DNA from: Annona cherimola
Lineage: Eukaryota; Streptophyta; Magnoliopsida; Magnoliales; Annonaceae
Length of the DNA stretch: 64,000 bases
Direction of reading: 5' to 3'
Assembly: GCA_030490835.1 (NCBI GenBank)
Contig: CM059972.1
Span: 55,471,563 to 55,535,562, forward strand
The notes under the pieces are model-generated. The model was given only the letters and a program-made list of their open reading frames with translations, had not been told where the DNA came from and did no database searches. The first letter of the stretch is position 1. Every line of letters begins with the position of its first letter. Shown in pieces: positions 47,940 through 60,454 of the stretch. Made by a program: the position numbers and the translations under genes.

Positions 47940-48720
47940 ATTGATGATTTTGACTATGTGGGGCTAGGTCCTTTGATGATGGTTTTGTTTTGTGTTTCGA
48001 CATGATTTCATGAAATCGTATAATGTATAATTTCGACATGAGTATCGTGCAAGTGCATGATGGATGCATGTGAATTATTTGCATAAAATTATTCACGAAC
48101 CTTTGTTGGCATAATGAGAGGGTTGTTCACGATCCTTCATTGACATGAAGATAAGATTGCATGTGTGTTTTTGTTATAGCATGACACAGTTGTTTAGTCT
48201 AGTGAGAATCAGGGGTTGTATCATATATAGTGCATGGCACGCATGATGGATTTGACATAGATTTTTATTGTTTTCATTGATTGCACCTACTTGCTAAGTT
48301 TGCCCCGACGCAAGTATTTATTATCGAATTTTTTAGCAGGATTGATGTTATGGGTACCTAGCAGTGAATTAGATCATATTAATTCCAAGCTAAGAGGGAT
48401 TATCACATATATAAATCTATTACTTTTGATTGTGGTCATTTGAGACTAATGTATTTGTTAGATGGAAAAGATATAAAAGTGTGCATATTATTTGAGTGAG
48501 GAAATGTATATAGTATACCAGGATGTGATTCATGGAAGTATGGCAAGTGAGGCCTTATAATGTATTTGTGCTTTGTAATTATACATTTTACTTTTATTAT
48601 TGGTTTATCTTGGCTTTTATGAATTGATGATGATGATGAGATGTAATTATAAAATTGATATGGTTTGAGTTGTTTTTACTGTCATAAGTTTAATTATTAC
48701 ATTAGTTTTGGATATGTAAG
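47940..48720 (-). mobile_element. Family B-like LTR fragment, reversed
   Basis: AGAGGGTTGTTCACGATCC (48116) and CACCTACTTGCTAAGTTTG (48287) are reverse forms of landmarks in B1 (GCCATGAACAACCCT, CAGCAAGTAGATAGTGG). Ends are not defined. Confidence 0.4.
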
Positions 48721-49790
48721 GTGTGAACTCAATTGTGGTAAACTATAAATCAATGATAATTTTGATGATTAAAAATTCAATTAAAATAAAAAACTACTAA
48801 CATGTCTTGTGGTAAGTGTATGCATGATTAAAACTAAAAATCATAGATATACAAATCATGAACAAGTGCATAATAAGTGAAGTCGCAACTTAAGTCGACC
48901 TCAACATCGACTTGAGTGAGGTGCAACCGAAGTCGACCGCAAAAAGTGACTTGAGTATATACGTTGGAAGGAAAATTTAAAGTTCAAAAGTGAAGTTGCA
49001 AATCTAAGTGGACTCCACATGTGACGTGGGTTAAATGGTATCCGACATCAACCTTGACTGTGACTTAAGAAGGAAAATAAGTGAAGAAGTCAAGAGCCGA
49101 AGTCAATATCATATAAAATCACATAACCAAGTTAACGCCACTTGTGACTCCGGTTAAGTCACACCCTAGGTCGACCTGCCATAAAACTTTGCCAAAGTTG
49201 AAGTAAGGAGACAAGTTTTCAAAACTCTTTAGAATTTGAAGTCGCCGACCAAGTCCGCCTTAGCATGCAATTTGAGTGAAGTTGCAGCCCAGATTGACCC
49301 CACATATGACTTCAAGTAAAACAAAGAAGAGGTTCAAGTCATCAAACTACCTAGAAAGTAAAGTCAAAGTCCTAGGTGACCTTAACGTGCGATTTTGGTG
49401 AAGTCACAATCGAAGGCAACCTTGCATATGACTTGGATCATGTCAAGAGGGAAGACCTGTGCTCAAAATGCATTGAAGATTGAAGTCTTATCCTGAGTTG
49501 ACCTTAAGTGTGACCTGAGTGAAGTTACACCTCAAGTTAACCTTGATTGTAATTTGAAGAGCATTTAAGAGAGTAGGACAAGGCCTGAAGCACTAAAGTC
49601 CTAAGTCGCACCTGAAGTCGACCTTTATATGCGACTTTAGTTAAAGTCAAACCTCAGATCAACCCTAACTGCAACTTCAGATTATAATAGTTAAAAAATT
49701 CAAATGTTAGCGCATTTATTACATGCCACCTACCATTAAATGACGATACTCCCTACGAGGTATTTAAACACCCTAACTGGGAGGTAACCT
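48721..49790 (+). mobile_element. SIRE-like LTR, strongly decayed
   Basis: Starts TGTGAACTCAATTGTGG, has TTTTGATGATTAAAAATTC, then about 800 bp of eroded AAGTCGACC / GCGACTTGAG hairpin units (48886-49680). It ends with GCGCATTTATTACATGCC and a TATTTAAACACCC box equivalent to the promoter-like part of the LTRs at 6057 and 7748. Confidence 0.6.
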
Positions 49791-50267
49791 AATATTTTTA
49801 TTTTGTTTTGTCTACATTTTTTTGTTTCCTTATCATTAAATTTTTTAGCAATCTAATAAAGCTTCAATCGGTGCACCATACCCCAATTTATCTTTTTCCT
49901 TGCTATCTTATTTCTATAAATTTATATTATATGAATATATATTAGAAAGAGTAGCATTTAAGTTGAGGGGCATAGTTAGTTTAACTTAAATTTTAAAAAA
50001 AGCTTGAAAAATATAAAAAGAAAAAGTGAGAATAAAAAAAATGAGAAAAGAAAATATAAAAATATAAAAGAGAAAACATTAAAAGTGTTAAATATATATT
50101 TAAAAAATACAAAAAAGAGCGAAAAGATAAAATTAAAGTGAATCTACTATGCTTGGTAGTGAGCTAATAAGCAAACTATATTTAGTTATATTCGTTAAAA
50201 TATTTTAATGATGCTTCTAAAATTTGGTAGCGCTTATTTCACATTCACACTAAAAAACTTGGTGAGT
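49791..50267 (+). other. Athila-like 3' region, left part
   Basis: AGCATTTAAGTTGAGGGGCATAG at 49948 resembles the first purine tract of Athila 3' regions (landmark only). It is followed by a purine-rich GAAAAAG/AATATAAAA stretch. No ORF. Cut at 50267 by a family B LTR. Confidence 0.45.
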
Positions 50268-50947
50268 TGTGACGCCTCGTTGCCTAGACATCCCCAGTTG
50301 GCTAGTCAACAAGTACCACATGATCTAAGAAAAATTCAGCAGTGTCTCCCCATAACTTATAAGGACGTGATATGGAATACGGGGCCTGTTGTACATGAAC
50401 ATTATAATTTCATTCTAAAATATAACATTTAGCTCTATATTTACATATTTACATGACCATGTAATAAATATATTCATATAGAAGAAAGTCATCATAATTC
50501 ATCATTACACAATAAAGTAACCCAAAAGATCATATATATGTTTATGTGAATTGTAATCAAGTACAAAATACCTAAATACAACATGTATGTCACAATCGGA
50601 TCAAATTAACTAAGTGTTTACATTCACTAGTATCAAATTGAAGCATAGTCCAAAATAACTAAAAACACGAGTGTTAATCCAATGAGTTTGGTCTCCACGG
50701 ATATGTACTCCTCCAATCTCATCTTGAGACTCCTCACCTAAACTTTGATCTAAATGCAAAATAACAAATCATGTGAGTTTAGAGTAGATAACGCTAGTAC
50801 AAAAGGGAATTAAATAAGATTCATGATGCACATGCCATGACCATGATGCAATGAGACAATTCTTAAATGACCATGTCCGATGTGTGGAATCAACACCCAC
50901 CCCTGAGAACGTATGTATATATTTGCATGTTTTTAACAGGTCATGCT

Positions 50948-51609
50948 TAGGGGTGAAACCTATGCCGGGTTGAGCCCCAAACTCGGCTGTTGAACTTGAT
51001 TTTCAATGATATTTGAACTTCTTTTTTCCCAACTTGAGCCCAAAGAACCCAAACTCGAGGAACCCCATTTGTAAATATGATAGGGTTAGGGCTCATGTAA
51101 ACTTGAACCCGAAGAACACGTGCCTGATTTTTCATTTTGTGTTTATTATAAAATGTATTATATGCATAATATTTAAGCAATATTTATTTATATTTTGCAT
51201 ATTGATGTTATTTTTATTTTTATTTAAATACATGTTTGACATATTGTAATTATATTATAAATAAAATCTATTATTTTTATTTATGTTTATCTTTTATTTA
51301 TATCATTTACTTTTACATCACTAATTTTATTCCTTTATCTTATTTTATTATGTTAAATGTTTTCTAGAAATATTCTTTATATTGATATTTTTCAAAAATT
51401 TGTAGTTTTGCCATATATTATTATGTTTACTTACATGATTTGTTATCATTATATATTTATATGAACCCGACTTTCAAAAATAGGGTTAAGGTTTAAGTTT
51501 TATAAATAGGGTTAGGATTAGGGTCAGGGTTAGGGTTAATGTTTTATAAATAGGGTTTAGGTTAAGGTTGAGGTGAATCAGAATTTCATGAGCCCAAGTT
51601 GCACCCTTA
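50948..51609. mobile_element. hAT-like non-autonomous element, 662 bp
   Basis: Termini TAGGGGTGAAAC and GTTGCACCCTTA are imperfect inverted repeats of the kind found in plant hAT MITEs. The flanking octamers GTCATGCT (50940-50947) and GTCCTGCG (51610-51617) match at six of eight positions, consistent with an aged 8-bp duplication. Short ORFs only. It carries a telomere-like tract. Confidence 0.65.
51483..51571 (+). repeat. Telomere-like TTAGGG/TTTAGGG-type tract
   Basis: Degenerate runs such as AGGGTTAGGATTAGGGTC and GGGTTAGGGTTAATG, broken by TTTTATAAATAGGG. It lies inside the hAT-like element and is far too irregular to be a true telomere. Confidence 0.7.
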
Positions 51610-52905
51610 GTCCTGCGTACCTTCCTCTTAGACCAATCAAGGGCTGTGAACAACCCTATACAACCATACAATACATTCATATGTGTAGTTATATAAAAAG
51701 GTTATGTAATGCAATGAGCCCATGATCATACACTGGTAAGCTATCAAATTACAACTATTTATCTCAATAATGCATCATCCGATACACATAAAAATTTGTC
51801 ACAAACCACACACATAGCATTAGTAAAATCAATATAAGTTTATAGTAAGTTTAGCATACCAACTGTCACACAGGCATTTCGTCAAACACATGATAGACAT
51901 CAGAAAGAAAATCTCTAGTTTTTCATACCAATTCAACCCACGCAAGTTATATCACATCCCGTTAATGAGAAAACTACTAACATGTATCTATTCCACAAAA
52001 TCTAAGCAACAATTTTAAATTTTCCTTGAATTTAGCAAACCGTAGCTTGCATCGAATCTTAAAATGCCTCAAAACATGAAGTTGATGGACGATGTCCATT
52101 CCCACTAGCTTTATAACATGTTTAATTTTATATTCAGCCCCTAACTTGAGAAAAAAAACAACTACTTACTTAGTTGTGATTTTTCCAAAAATTAGCAACC
52201 TTAGACTTGAATTTCTAGAATTTCGAGTTGCATTTGATGCGAAGAGATGATCTTTAAGGCTATTTACAAAAATCTTGTGGAGATTTAGGGCTGAGTTGAT
52301 GGTTGAGGAGACGAGAAAGTAAAAGTGGTAGAAGGAGAATAAATAAGAAGGACAAAGTAAAAGGGTCGCTTGCTCACACCTCTTTTAAACTGTCTTACTA
52401 GTTAACGGGCTAGGCCAGACACAGTCGCACATGACTCAACTCATATTCGTTTCTCATTCTACACAACTTCATCACTTAAAAATTTTCCCCAAGGTCACTT
52501 CTCCCTTCACCCCTTCAAGGGTGCTCCCCCTTGACCCCTATGATTTGACCAGGCAGGTCAAGTCTCATACCTACACTGTGAGGTTCAAGATAGCCATAGT
52601 GCCCAAATGATGCATTAATCATACACTTCTAAATCAATATTCAACAAAGCACATCATAACCAAATAGTTGTAACTGTACAAACATACAAATGCATAACTT
52701 ATAACTCGTATCTAATATGCTCATGAACTATGTCTTATACAACTCAACATGCTAAGTTCATAGTACATGTATGCATGCACTATATGTCCCTTAGGTGCCA
52801 CCACTATGTACAATGTATACAACCCTAATATCGTTAATTACAAGTTGTATATCATAAATTATCCCATGGTTAAAGAAGAGTTATCATAAAAATATCTCAT
52901 CTTCA

Positions 52906-53476
52906 TGTGAGCATCATGATAATATAATTTCTTTCTCATTCTAGCAAGTAACCTTCATTATTATTAGCACTGATAGTTGCTAATTTAAAATAAGCACAAA
53001 TATATCCCTAGATACCATGAAATATGGTGAGGGGAAGAAAAAATAAAAAATATATCCCCAAGATACTCTAAAATATAGTGAAGGGAACAAAAAAAAAAAA
53101 AATCACTATATATCTTGAAATATGGTGAGGGGAGAAAAAAGGAAAAAGAGATTTATGACAAAATAAAACAACACATATAATTACCTCTATCATAATTTTG
53201 ATATGAATATTATCTATCTTGGATGAGTTAAAAATAACTGATTTATTTAATACTTACTTGTTCTTCATACTTATATGCATGTGCTCTGCTCTACTATATG
53301 TATCATGAAGAATTTTTACTCATATAAATTAATAAAATTTACTTCAAAAGATCACTATTAAAATTAGTAATATGATAAGATTTTTATCACTTTTAGAATT
53401 AGTAATAAACTAAGATTTTAAATTTTAATTATTTGCATTGCTATGGGACTAGAAATGTTTAAGTTGGGGGATGTGA
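52906..53476 (+). other. Athila-like 3' region, right part, with polypurine tract
   Basis: GATACCATGAAATATGGTGAGG and close variants occur three times (53005-53130), echoing 30785. GTTTAAGTTGGGGGATG at 53458-53474 is the polypurine tract before the LTR at 53477. Confidence 0.6.
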
Positions 53477-55230
53477 TAAGTTGAAAGTTTTCATATATTT
53501 TTATAGTAATATCACATCTTTAATGATGAAAAAAGTCAATTAAATATAGGTTTATGTAAAAATTTATGAAAAATTATATTTTTCATACAATCTTTAATTT
53601 TATTAAAATTTGATGCAATTTGCTGATGTTTTAAAATATGGAAAATGAAACGAGCCATTTCCCGTTATTTTCTAAGTGAATAAAATTTTTTTATAAACAT
53701 GAATGGACTTAAATAGGTTAAAAATAATAATGATAATTCAAGCAAATTTATAAAAATGCTTTAATGAGGTAAATCATTATAAATATATTTTAAAATATGA
53801 ATACAAAGTGGGCTATCATATAATTTTGAGATAAAAATAAATTAATTGCAAAATCAAATGAATTAAAAAGGGGCTGAAAATATTGAAAATTATTGGGAAA
53901 AAATTAATTACATGTTGATATTCACGTTTTGCATGTGTACAGCTGGACTTCCACTACGGGAACACTGGTTCGGTGCTCCACTATCCCAAAATGGGCAGTT
54001 GCAGCCACAAATTCCGACCATGGGAATTTTTCCAGTCAGCAACAACCGACGTTTTCAAGAAGCAATTAACGGCCATGTAACCAACCAATTCTAAAATCGC
54101 CCCCAATTGTGTCCGACTGGTTAGCCACCAACCAAAATCGTCCATGCCTTACCTTCACCCCCTATTTACTAAATCCAGCCCGCCGTCAAGATCCGGCAAA
54201 GCCCGCAACTCTAAATTAACCACCAAATTTTAGCAATTGTAGCCGTCCAGCCAGCAACCACAGCTTTGATCGCTTCCAAGACAACCCCCATTCGGCCGGC
54301 TAACCCCCAAATCCAAGCAGTCCAACAGCAGCCTCCATCCTTTCTCCCATTTAACCGGCAGCCATGATTTGTTGAATTCCTTTCAACTGATAGTCCCCCT
54401 TCGATTTTCAGCTACAGTCTCGTCTGACATGAGCTGCAATTTTTTACCGTCTAATGCCAGCTGCGACTCACTCCTCCAGCTTCGGACGTCAGCAGCCACA
54501 TAATCGCCCTGAGAAATTTCAGTTGCCCCTTTCTATGCTGATCATGACCCCTAGCAAAATGTCCAAGGTTCCAACTACCAAAGCCAACTGCTGCCGCACC
54601 TATTTTAATCCAAAGCAAGCAGCGCGTCCTTCTACAATCGGCCATAAAAATCCCAAAATCAGCATCATCTTACGAGCATAGCAACATTCCAAAGCACGGC
54701 TGCTGCCTTCTTCTTCATTGACAGTTTACACAACTTCAAAATCCTGGAACAATCGCTGTAGTTCCCGGCAAGACAATTTCTTTTCAACATTCTACAATCT
54801 CCAAATCAAGCAGCAACCTCTGCCCCATCTCTATTCTAGGTCTCGACCCCAACCTGAATCGGCAGCACCCTTGCTCTGATTCTCTTCAATGCCAGCTCGC
54901 CCTAATTCCTATCACCGTTAGTAGCAGCCTTCAGTCAAATTCGGCAGCTAAAAATCTAGTTTTTACAGCAAGAAATCTTAGCAAAAAAAATTCAGCCTCA
55001 ACGTACCCGTACATTTCGCCTTTTTTATTTTTTTTTTGAAATTTTTTTATACAATTCTTAATTTAGGTGTATTTAACATGTGTATCAATTTTTACCATTT
55101 TCGGAGATTTTTAGATCTTTGTTTTTAATTTTTTAAAATTAGTGTCATTTTCGTAAAAAAATTTCATAAAAATAAAAAATAAATTTTTGCACCCGAGTGC
55201 ACTATGTTATACTCCAAAAAATTTCTGCCT
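53477..55230 (+). mobile_element. Athila-like LTR, family G (G2)
   Basis: Begins TGATAAGTTGAAAG directly after a purine tract. The first 450 bp match 27469-27920, followed by a less AT-rich kilobase full of CAGCC/CAGCAACC words (53930-54960), as in G1. The right border is uncertain, somewhere in 54990-55260. Small ORFs here have no recognised domain. Confidence 0.55.
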
Positions 55231-55507
55231 ACTACCATGATTCAACTGATTAGTGTAGAAAATTCTAACATTCCAAGGCAGCAGTGTGCTTGCCACAAAT
55301 CTAATTCAATTAGGCAACCCCCAAAGGCAGCCACAACAATAGAAAGGCAATGCAGCTAGAAATCTCACATCATTGGCATAGTTATCTACGCCTACCATAC
55401 ATATCTATGAGCAGAGGGGCCTTACCTCTTGTGGGACATAAAATCAAAATAATAAGTGGCCTATTGTTTCCTCCCCACTAAAACTGGAAAATGCATTTAG
55501 GCAATGC

Positions 55508-55670
55508 ACTAATGATTGAGATTTGGAGTCGCTACGACTTTTTGAGAAAAAACTGGAAATCAATATCATATCCAACTAGTCCACATCAGAGATTCTAGGG
55601 AAGTTGCTTAGTTGTACAAAGGGAAGGGTTTAAGCACCCTTTGCACCCCAAAAATGGGTTTCCATAAGTG
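55508..55670 (+). other. Ogre/Tat-type LTR-end motif
   Basis: TTTGGAGTCGCTACGAC, then about 90 bp on AAGGGAAGGGTTTAAGCACCC and CACCCCAAAAATGGG. This spacing of a GGAGTCGC block and a GGAAGG-TT-AGCACCC block is familiar from plant gypsy LTRs of the Ogre/Tat group. It suggests a plus-oriented LTR end upstream of the ORF at 57744. The rest of 55230-56690 shows nothing definite. Confidence 0.4.
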
Positions 55671-56698
55671 TTTATTGCTTTCTTTTTTACTAAGATAGAT
55701 TTTATTGTACTTTGGTTGGTTTTGAAAAGATTTTTTTATGGTTTTGTAAGCTGCATGTAGGATTGCACTTGATTTCAACAAACTGTTCAAATTCCATTTC
55801 CACACAAGAATATTTCACAAAGGAAATCCAGTTCCAGCACTAGTGTATGAAAATTCAGCAACGCACCATGAGAAGTCCTATTCCAGCCACTAGTGCAAAA
55901 ATTCAGCAATGAACCATAGGAAGTCCTATTCCAGCCACTTATTCTTCTCAAGCATATCAAACCAATGATGGAGAATTAAATGCCCAAAAATCATGAATAA
56001 GTTCAAACAAAACAGTAAATCTCATAGCCCACTCTATATATTCTCTTCCATTCAACTAACATGTTTTTATTGAACCCAGAAATCTGTTTACTTCAATCTT
56101 CTCACTAATGAAAAACAGAGACATGAATTTAGTCATCAGGTGGCTGTAAATGGCCCTCAATCAACTCATACACAAAACATGCGAAACAGAGATTCTTAAT
56201 GAAATTATATGGGACTGACAGAATCATAAAAATGATCAAATTAAGGTATGTAGCTAGTATTTATTTCATGCACAAACTCATGTATGCAGAAACAGAAAAT
56301 AGGTGCAAAGCATGAAAAACGACTAACAACATGCTCAACCGAAAATCTAGACAATAGCATGAATCAAAACGACAATCAAATTTCAGAACTAGGAACAAAA
56401 GGAAGATTCAAAATTGCCTAGAAAATCCTCCTGATGACCTATAGGATATAGACCCATCGCCCATGCACCAACTACCATGCTTCATTCGCGAAGCTTACAG
56501 GCTTGAAGGTGATGACGTTTGCTAATTTTCCGTCAAAATATTTAATAATGGTAATGATATTTTGCAAAATAAATGACTTAACAAATCGCACAAATTAATT
56601 AGGGGAGATACGGTCGGGCTAACACTGTAAGTTTAGACTGACACAATCGAACCATTTATCAAACTTGAATTCAATTTTTCATCATCCATTTTTCAGTT

Positions 56699-56783
56699 GA
56701 ATTTTGTATTTTCGGATTTTTTTTTGTATTTTCGGATTTTTTTTTATTTTTTCGGTTTTTTTATTTTTTCGATTTTTTATATG
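56699..56783 (+). repeat. T-rich microsatellite (TTTTCGGATTTTTT words)
   Basis: Four or five copies of a TTTTTTCGG-centred word in a T-rich run, in the untranslated leader or spacer before the large ORF. Confidence 0.75.
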
Positions 56784-57149
56784 TATTTTTATTTTTCTAT
56801 TACAAGAATCCAAATGAATTACATCTCATTTGGTCCATCTTGATGAACCATGTCAAAGTCCCTTGACGATCTCTTCCAATGTATTGGTAAAAGTTCTATC
56901 CAAAGCAGCTCATCTTTTTTGCCCAAAATGACATGGGTAGTCACATGTCTCCTAAAAGAAAGCTGCCACCTGCAGTATCCTCTCTTTATTGTTGCTCCAC
57001 CATTAATTTTCTTTAGCAGCAACTTGTTTTTTTCTTCAAAATGGCAAAGCCATCTGCTTGTTCTCAAAAGGAAACTGCTATGTCTAGTCATTTTCATTGC
57101 TGCAGCTTTTTCATCAATATCCTGTTGCTGTAACCTATTTCACCCCTCA

Positions 57150-57480
57150 ACGTTGCTGGAACTTGAGAGAAAAGTTGCTGGAAATTGTTTTCAAGCTGTT
57201 GGAAGTTGCTTTGAAGCTGCTGAAAACTGCTTTGAAACTGTTAAAAATTGGGTTTGTTGTGCTGAAACCATGTTCTAATATTGTTGAAATCTCATTTCTT
57301 CCATGTTTTTCTTCATTGTTTCCTATTTTGATGACTTGGAACTGCTGAAAAATCCTCTCAAGTTGCTGAAAACAGATTTGAGATTGCTGAAATCCGATTT
57401 GAAGTTCACTGGAATCTGTTCTAAGCTTGCTGAAAACAGATTTGCATTTGCTGAAATCAAGCAAATCTGATTGTAATTGA
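57150..57480 (+). repeat. Degenerate tandem repeat (TTGCTGAAA / GAAGCTGCTG words)
   Basis: Runs of GTTGCTTTGAAGCTGCTG and GCTGAAAACAGATTTG-type words with steps of about 21-24 bp, keeping frames open on both strands (plus 57097-57348, minus 57147-57485). Peptides are simple Leu/Lys or Phe/Gln/Ser repeats, so I read this as repeat DNA rather than a gene. Confidence 0.65.
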
Positions 57481-57743
57481 AACATCTACTTGGAAGTGTT
57501 GAAAGTGAATTGAGAAGCAACAATTCTGGAACTTCAAAAAACTAGGATTGAAACTTAGTAGAAATCACAGCTAGCTTGCATGTGAGTTGGGGCTGAAAAC
57601 TCAGATTTAGAGGTGCAGAAACTGATTTGGTGTCATTAAGCTTCTCTTACATGCACAAATTCTTCTTGGTTGACTCTCTTGCCTTGTTCATTGCTCATAC
57701 TCTTCAAATATGTATTTTCTTCACACTTTGCAATCGTAAGATA

Positions 57744-59282
57744 ATGGATCAAAGAAAAGATGGGACGCCTTATCAATCACTTCGACGCAGGCCAAATTGC
57801 CATGACAAGTTGAAAGTGTGGATTGACTCTCTCACAGATGATGAATTCGTATTGTTGGGCAAACATAACTTTACCTACGCTTCGGAACTATGTAAAGTTA
57901 CCCTCGATTGGGACTTCTTGGAAGCTGTGGTGCAACGTTGGAATCCCATCACCCAAGTATTTCAATTTGGGGGAAATGAACTATCTTTGTCCTTAGAAGA
58001 GGCATCCCGTATAACTGGACTTCCACTGCATTCTCCATTAACCATCGTGAAACCCAAAGATGGATATCCTTCAGATTTTAAGAAATATTTGGGTTTGACA
58101 AGAGACCAAGTGACGCCTAGGCTTCGAGGAAGTGATCTGAATCGGTTCTCCACCAAGTACTTGATAGACGGATTTTCAACCATTCGTGGTGGACCCCAAA
58201 CTAAAGGATACAAGGATTGCATTCATGGCTTGGTCCTTTGTGTTCCTGGAGAAGTTTACTTTGGTGGTGATATAAAGAGCTTTGATCCTCTTCTTTTCCA
58301 AGTGCTGGAAGGTGTTCTCCAAAAGCAGATGATTATGCCGTTGATCTTGATCGATTATGTTTTGAAGAGAACAATTGTGCTTGAAGGATGTTGTGCGCTC
58401 CTCCAAATATGGCTCAAATGCCACTTGGGTTTGATTGCAGAGCCTGTTCCTTACATGACTATGAAAGTTAACATCATGAGGATTCTCTTAGCCCGCTGCC
58501 CCACCAATGACACAATCTCGTCTGACTCCTACCCAAATTGGCTAACTGACCTTCGAAATCACGAGATCCATTGGCATTGCTCTTGGCTTCTCACCAATCC
58601 TATCATCTGCTCTCCTGACTGGACTCCTCTATGGTTACCTGGTCTGCATGGATTGATGTCATATTATCTGGATCATTTTCTCCGCCAACTCGGTTATGTG
58701 CAGGTTGTCCCTCAATTGGTACCTCATCTAGAGTCTTTTGTCCGGCTTACACAAATGAAAAAGGGTTTCTTGAAGAAAATAACTTCAGCTTGGGAGGATA
58801 AATTGATGGCACAAGATGTGGGCTTTGTTGCTTCCAAGACTCCTAAGACAAATCCTGCTTATCATCTTTGGGTGATTCAACAACATCCTGGTCTGTTGGA
58901 AATACCGAGCGATTATAGGCTTCTACTTTATGGTCAGGAGATTCCATCCACTTGTCATTCTTCTGTGGCTGATGTTTATGACTCTAGCTTTCCTGCCTTC
59001 GGTTCCAAAGCAACGGAGACTGCTTATTCTGATGCACCTTGCCTTGATGGGGTTCAGGCGAGTCCCTTTGCTTGTGGCAAAACCTCTCTTCCTGTGTTTA
59101 ATGTTGCTTCCTCGAATGCCTCAGTTGCAGCTTCATCTTCCACCCCCTTCGCCTATCAAGAAGAAACATATCATCAACATCCATCATCGGGGATTACAGA
59201 CGAAAGCTCTCAAGAGGAGATCGAGAGGTTGAAGAAAATAATTGACGAACAAAGCAGAACACTTACCAATTTGGAGACTTAA
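57744..59282 (+). CDS. DUF7745/plant-mobile-domain-like ORF of a Tat/Ogre element
   Basis: The longest open frame in the window: 512 residues from ATG 57744 to TAA 59280-59282. An in-frame ATG at 57651 would add 31 hydrophobic residues that look like non-coding leader; I prefer 57744 because conserved-looking text starts there. Residues about 20-100 (WIDSLTDDEF, LEAVVQRWNPITQVFQFGG, LSLEEASRITGLPL) and about 250-340 (HWHCSWLLTNPIICSPDW, LPGLHGLMSYYLDHFLRQLG) follow the pattern of the DUF7745/plant mobile domain family in Ogre/Tat retrotransposons and related plant proteins. A Ser/Ala-rich linker and a short coiled coil (EEIERLKKIIDEQ) end it. After the stop, a shifted frame to 59407 still reads EENARLKRIISDNNKEI, so the coiled coil was probably longer. 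Function unknown. It lies tail to tail with the minus-strand pol. Confidence 0.7.
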   Translation: MDQRKDGTPYQSLRRRPNCHDKLKVWIDSLTDDEFVLLGKHNFTYASELCKVTLDWDFLEAVVQRWNPITQVFQFGGNELSLSLEEASRITGLPLHSPLTIVKPKDGYPSDFKKYLGLTRDQVTPRLRGSDLNRFSTKYLIDGFSTIRGGPQTKGYKDCIHGLVLCVPGEVYFGGDIKSFDPLLFQVLEGVLQKQMIMPLILIDYVLKRTIVLEGCCALLQIWLKCHLGLIAEPVPYMTMKVNIMRILLARCPTNDTISSDSYPNWLTDLRNHEIHWHCSWLLTNPIICSPDWTPLWLPGLHGLMSYYLDHFLRQLGYVQVVPQLVPHLESFVRLTQMKKGFLKKITSAWEDKLMAQDVGFVASKTPKTNPAYHLWVIQQHPGLLEIPSDYRLLLYGQEIPSTCHSSVADVYDSSFPAFGSKATETAYSDAPCLDGVQASPFACGKTSLPVFNVASSNASVAASSSTPFAYQEETYHQHPSSGITDESSQEEIERLKKIIDEQSRTLTNLET

Positions 59283-60454
59283 TATTAAGGAAGAATTACG
59301 GAATTAGAAGCTGTGAATGCTCATCAAAAGAGGAAAATGCCAGATTGAAAAGAATTATTTCAGATAACAACAAAGAGATTGATCATTTAGCTTCGATGTT
59401 ATCTTAACATGAATTGTAAACATTTTCAAATCTAAACTAGGCCTCATGATTATTCATATTAGAAAGCTTGTTTCTGAATTGGAATGTATCCTATTTTGCT
59501 TTCAGGTAAAAGATTCTGGAAAATGAATTAGCTTACTTGAATGAAAAATTGTCAAGTATTACCTAAATATTGTGAGAGTTCTCAATTGTGTATTTTGGAT
59601 TCGCTTTTTTTCAGCAAAAGATTGAATTAACAATTGTACTCCTTTTATTAGACAACTCATGAATGCAACTCTCTATTCCAAACCTTGCGTCGCTTTGTGA
59701 TTGTCCATTTTCTTTACTTCCTCCAATGCACTGGTTCATGACATATCTTCTAATAGCTTTCATCGGTCCCTTGCCATGACTTCATTGGGAATTAGTGTAG
59801 GTTCATTGCACTCATGAAATAATTGTCGTCAACACTCCTTTCTGTTCTCCACTGACCAATGGGAAAAGACCAACAAGAATGTGTCTCTTCCTTTGATTTA
59901 CAAAATTCCACCATTGACCAATGCCCCAGTTGAAAGCAATAGATCCTACTCGGACATCTCAAGAGGTCTTTTATTAGGTTGTAATGAGGTTTGGGACATG
60001 GGTAACAACAAAAGTATATTTGGCTCAAAAATCAATGCATTGGGTTAGATGACTGCTCACTCCACTTCTATTCATTTTTTCTTGAATATTTCAAATATTC
60101 TCTTTCTTATTTTTCTCAACATTTCATTTCCTTTCATATTTCCTTTGAACAAACCTTTCTTTCTTTTGTTACATTTGCATTTTGACAATTTTTCTTTCTT
60201 TTCATTTATGTTTTGACAATGCTTTTCCTTCTAAAAAATCCTCTCTTTTTTTTATCCAAATATTGGACTAAACTTCATGAACAACATTTATTATGGTTTG
60301 TGGGATAATGAGACTCAAATGTGGGTTTCTTTAACAATAAAAAGAAGGCTAATTGCTCAAAATTTGGTTTACAAAAAGGTTTCTTTGTAGTCCTTATGAG
60401 GAAGAACTAATGAAAAATTGCCTCTTGCATATGAGATTCCTCATAGAAATTCAA
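59283..60454. other. Spacer between the plus ORF and the minus-strand pol
   Basis: Contains the frameshifted coiled-coil tail to 59407, then AT- and CT-rich text (60060-60260) without a recognised gene. A 78-codon minus frame at 59792-60028 has no domain that I know. Confidence 0.45.

Larger units (their letters stand above)
50268..52905 (+). mobile_element. Family B LTR (B2) containing a hAT-like MITE
   Basis: Starts TGTGACGCCTCG and shares the B1 order: GAAAAATTCAGCAGTGTCTCC, GCAAAATAACAAATCATGTG, GGGCTGTGAACAACCC, then GTGCTCCCCCTTGACCCC. It ends near CATCTTCA at 52905. GTGAG occurs one base outside each end (50262-50266, 52907-52911), an imperfect duplication. Without the MITE it is about 1.97 kb. 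No internal region. Confidence 0.65.

Noticed and set aside
51483..51571. True interstitial telomere from chromosome fusion
   Set aside because: The repeats are irregular, less than 100 bp long, and lie inside a bounded hAT-like element.
57097..57485. Coding genes on either strand in the TTGCTGAAA repeat
   Set aside because: Both strands are open only because of the periodic repeat; peptides are low complexity.
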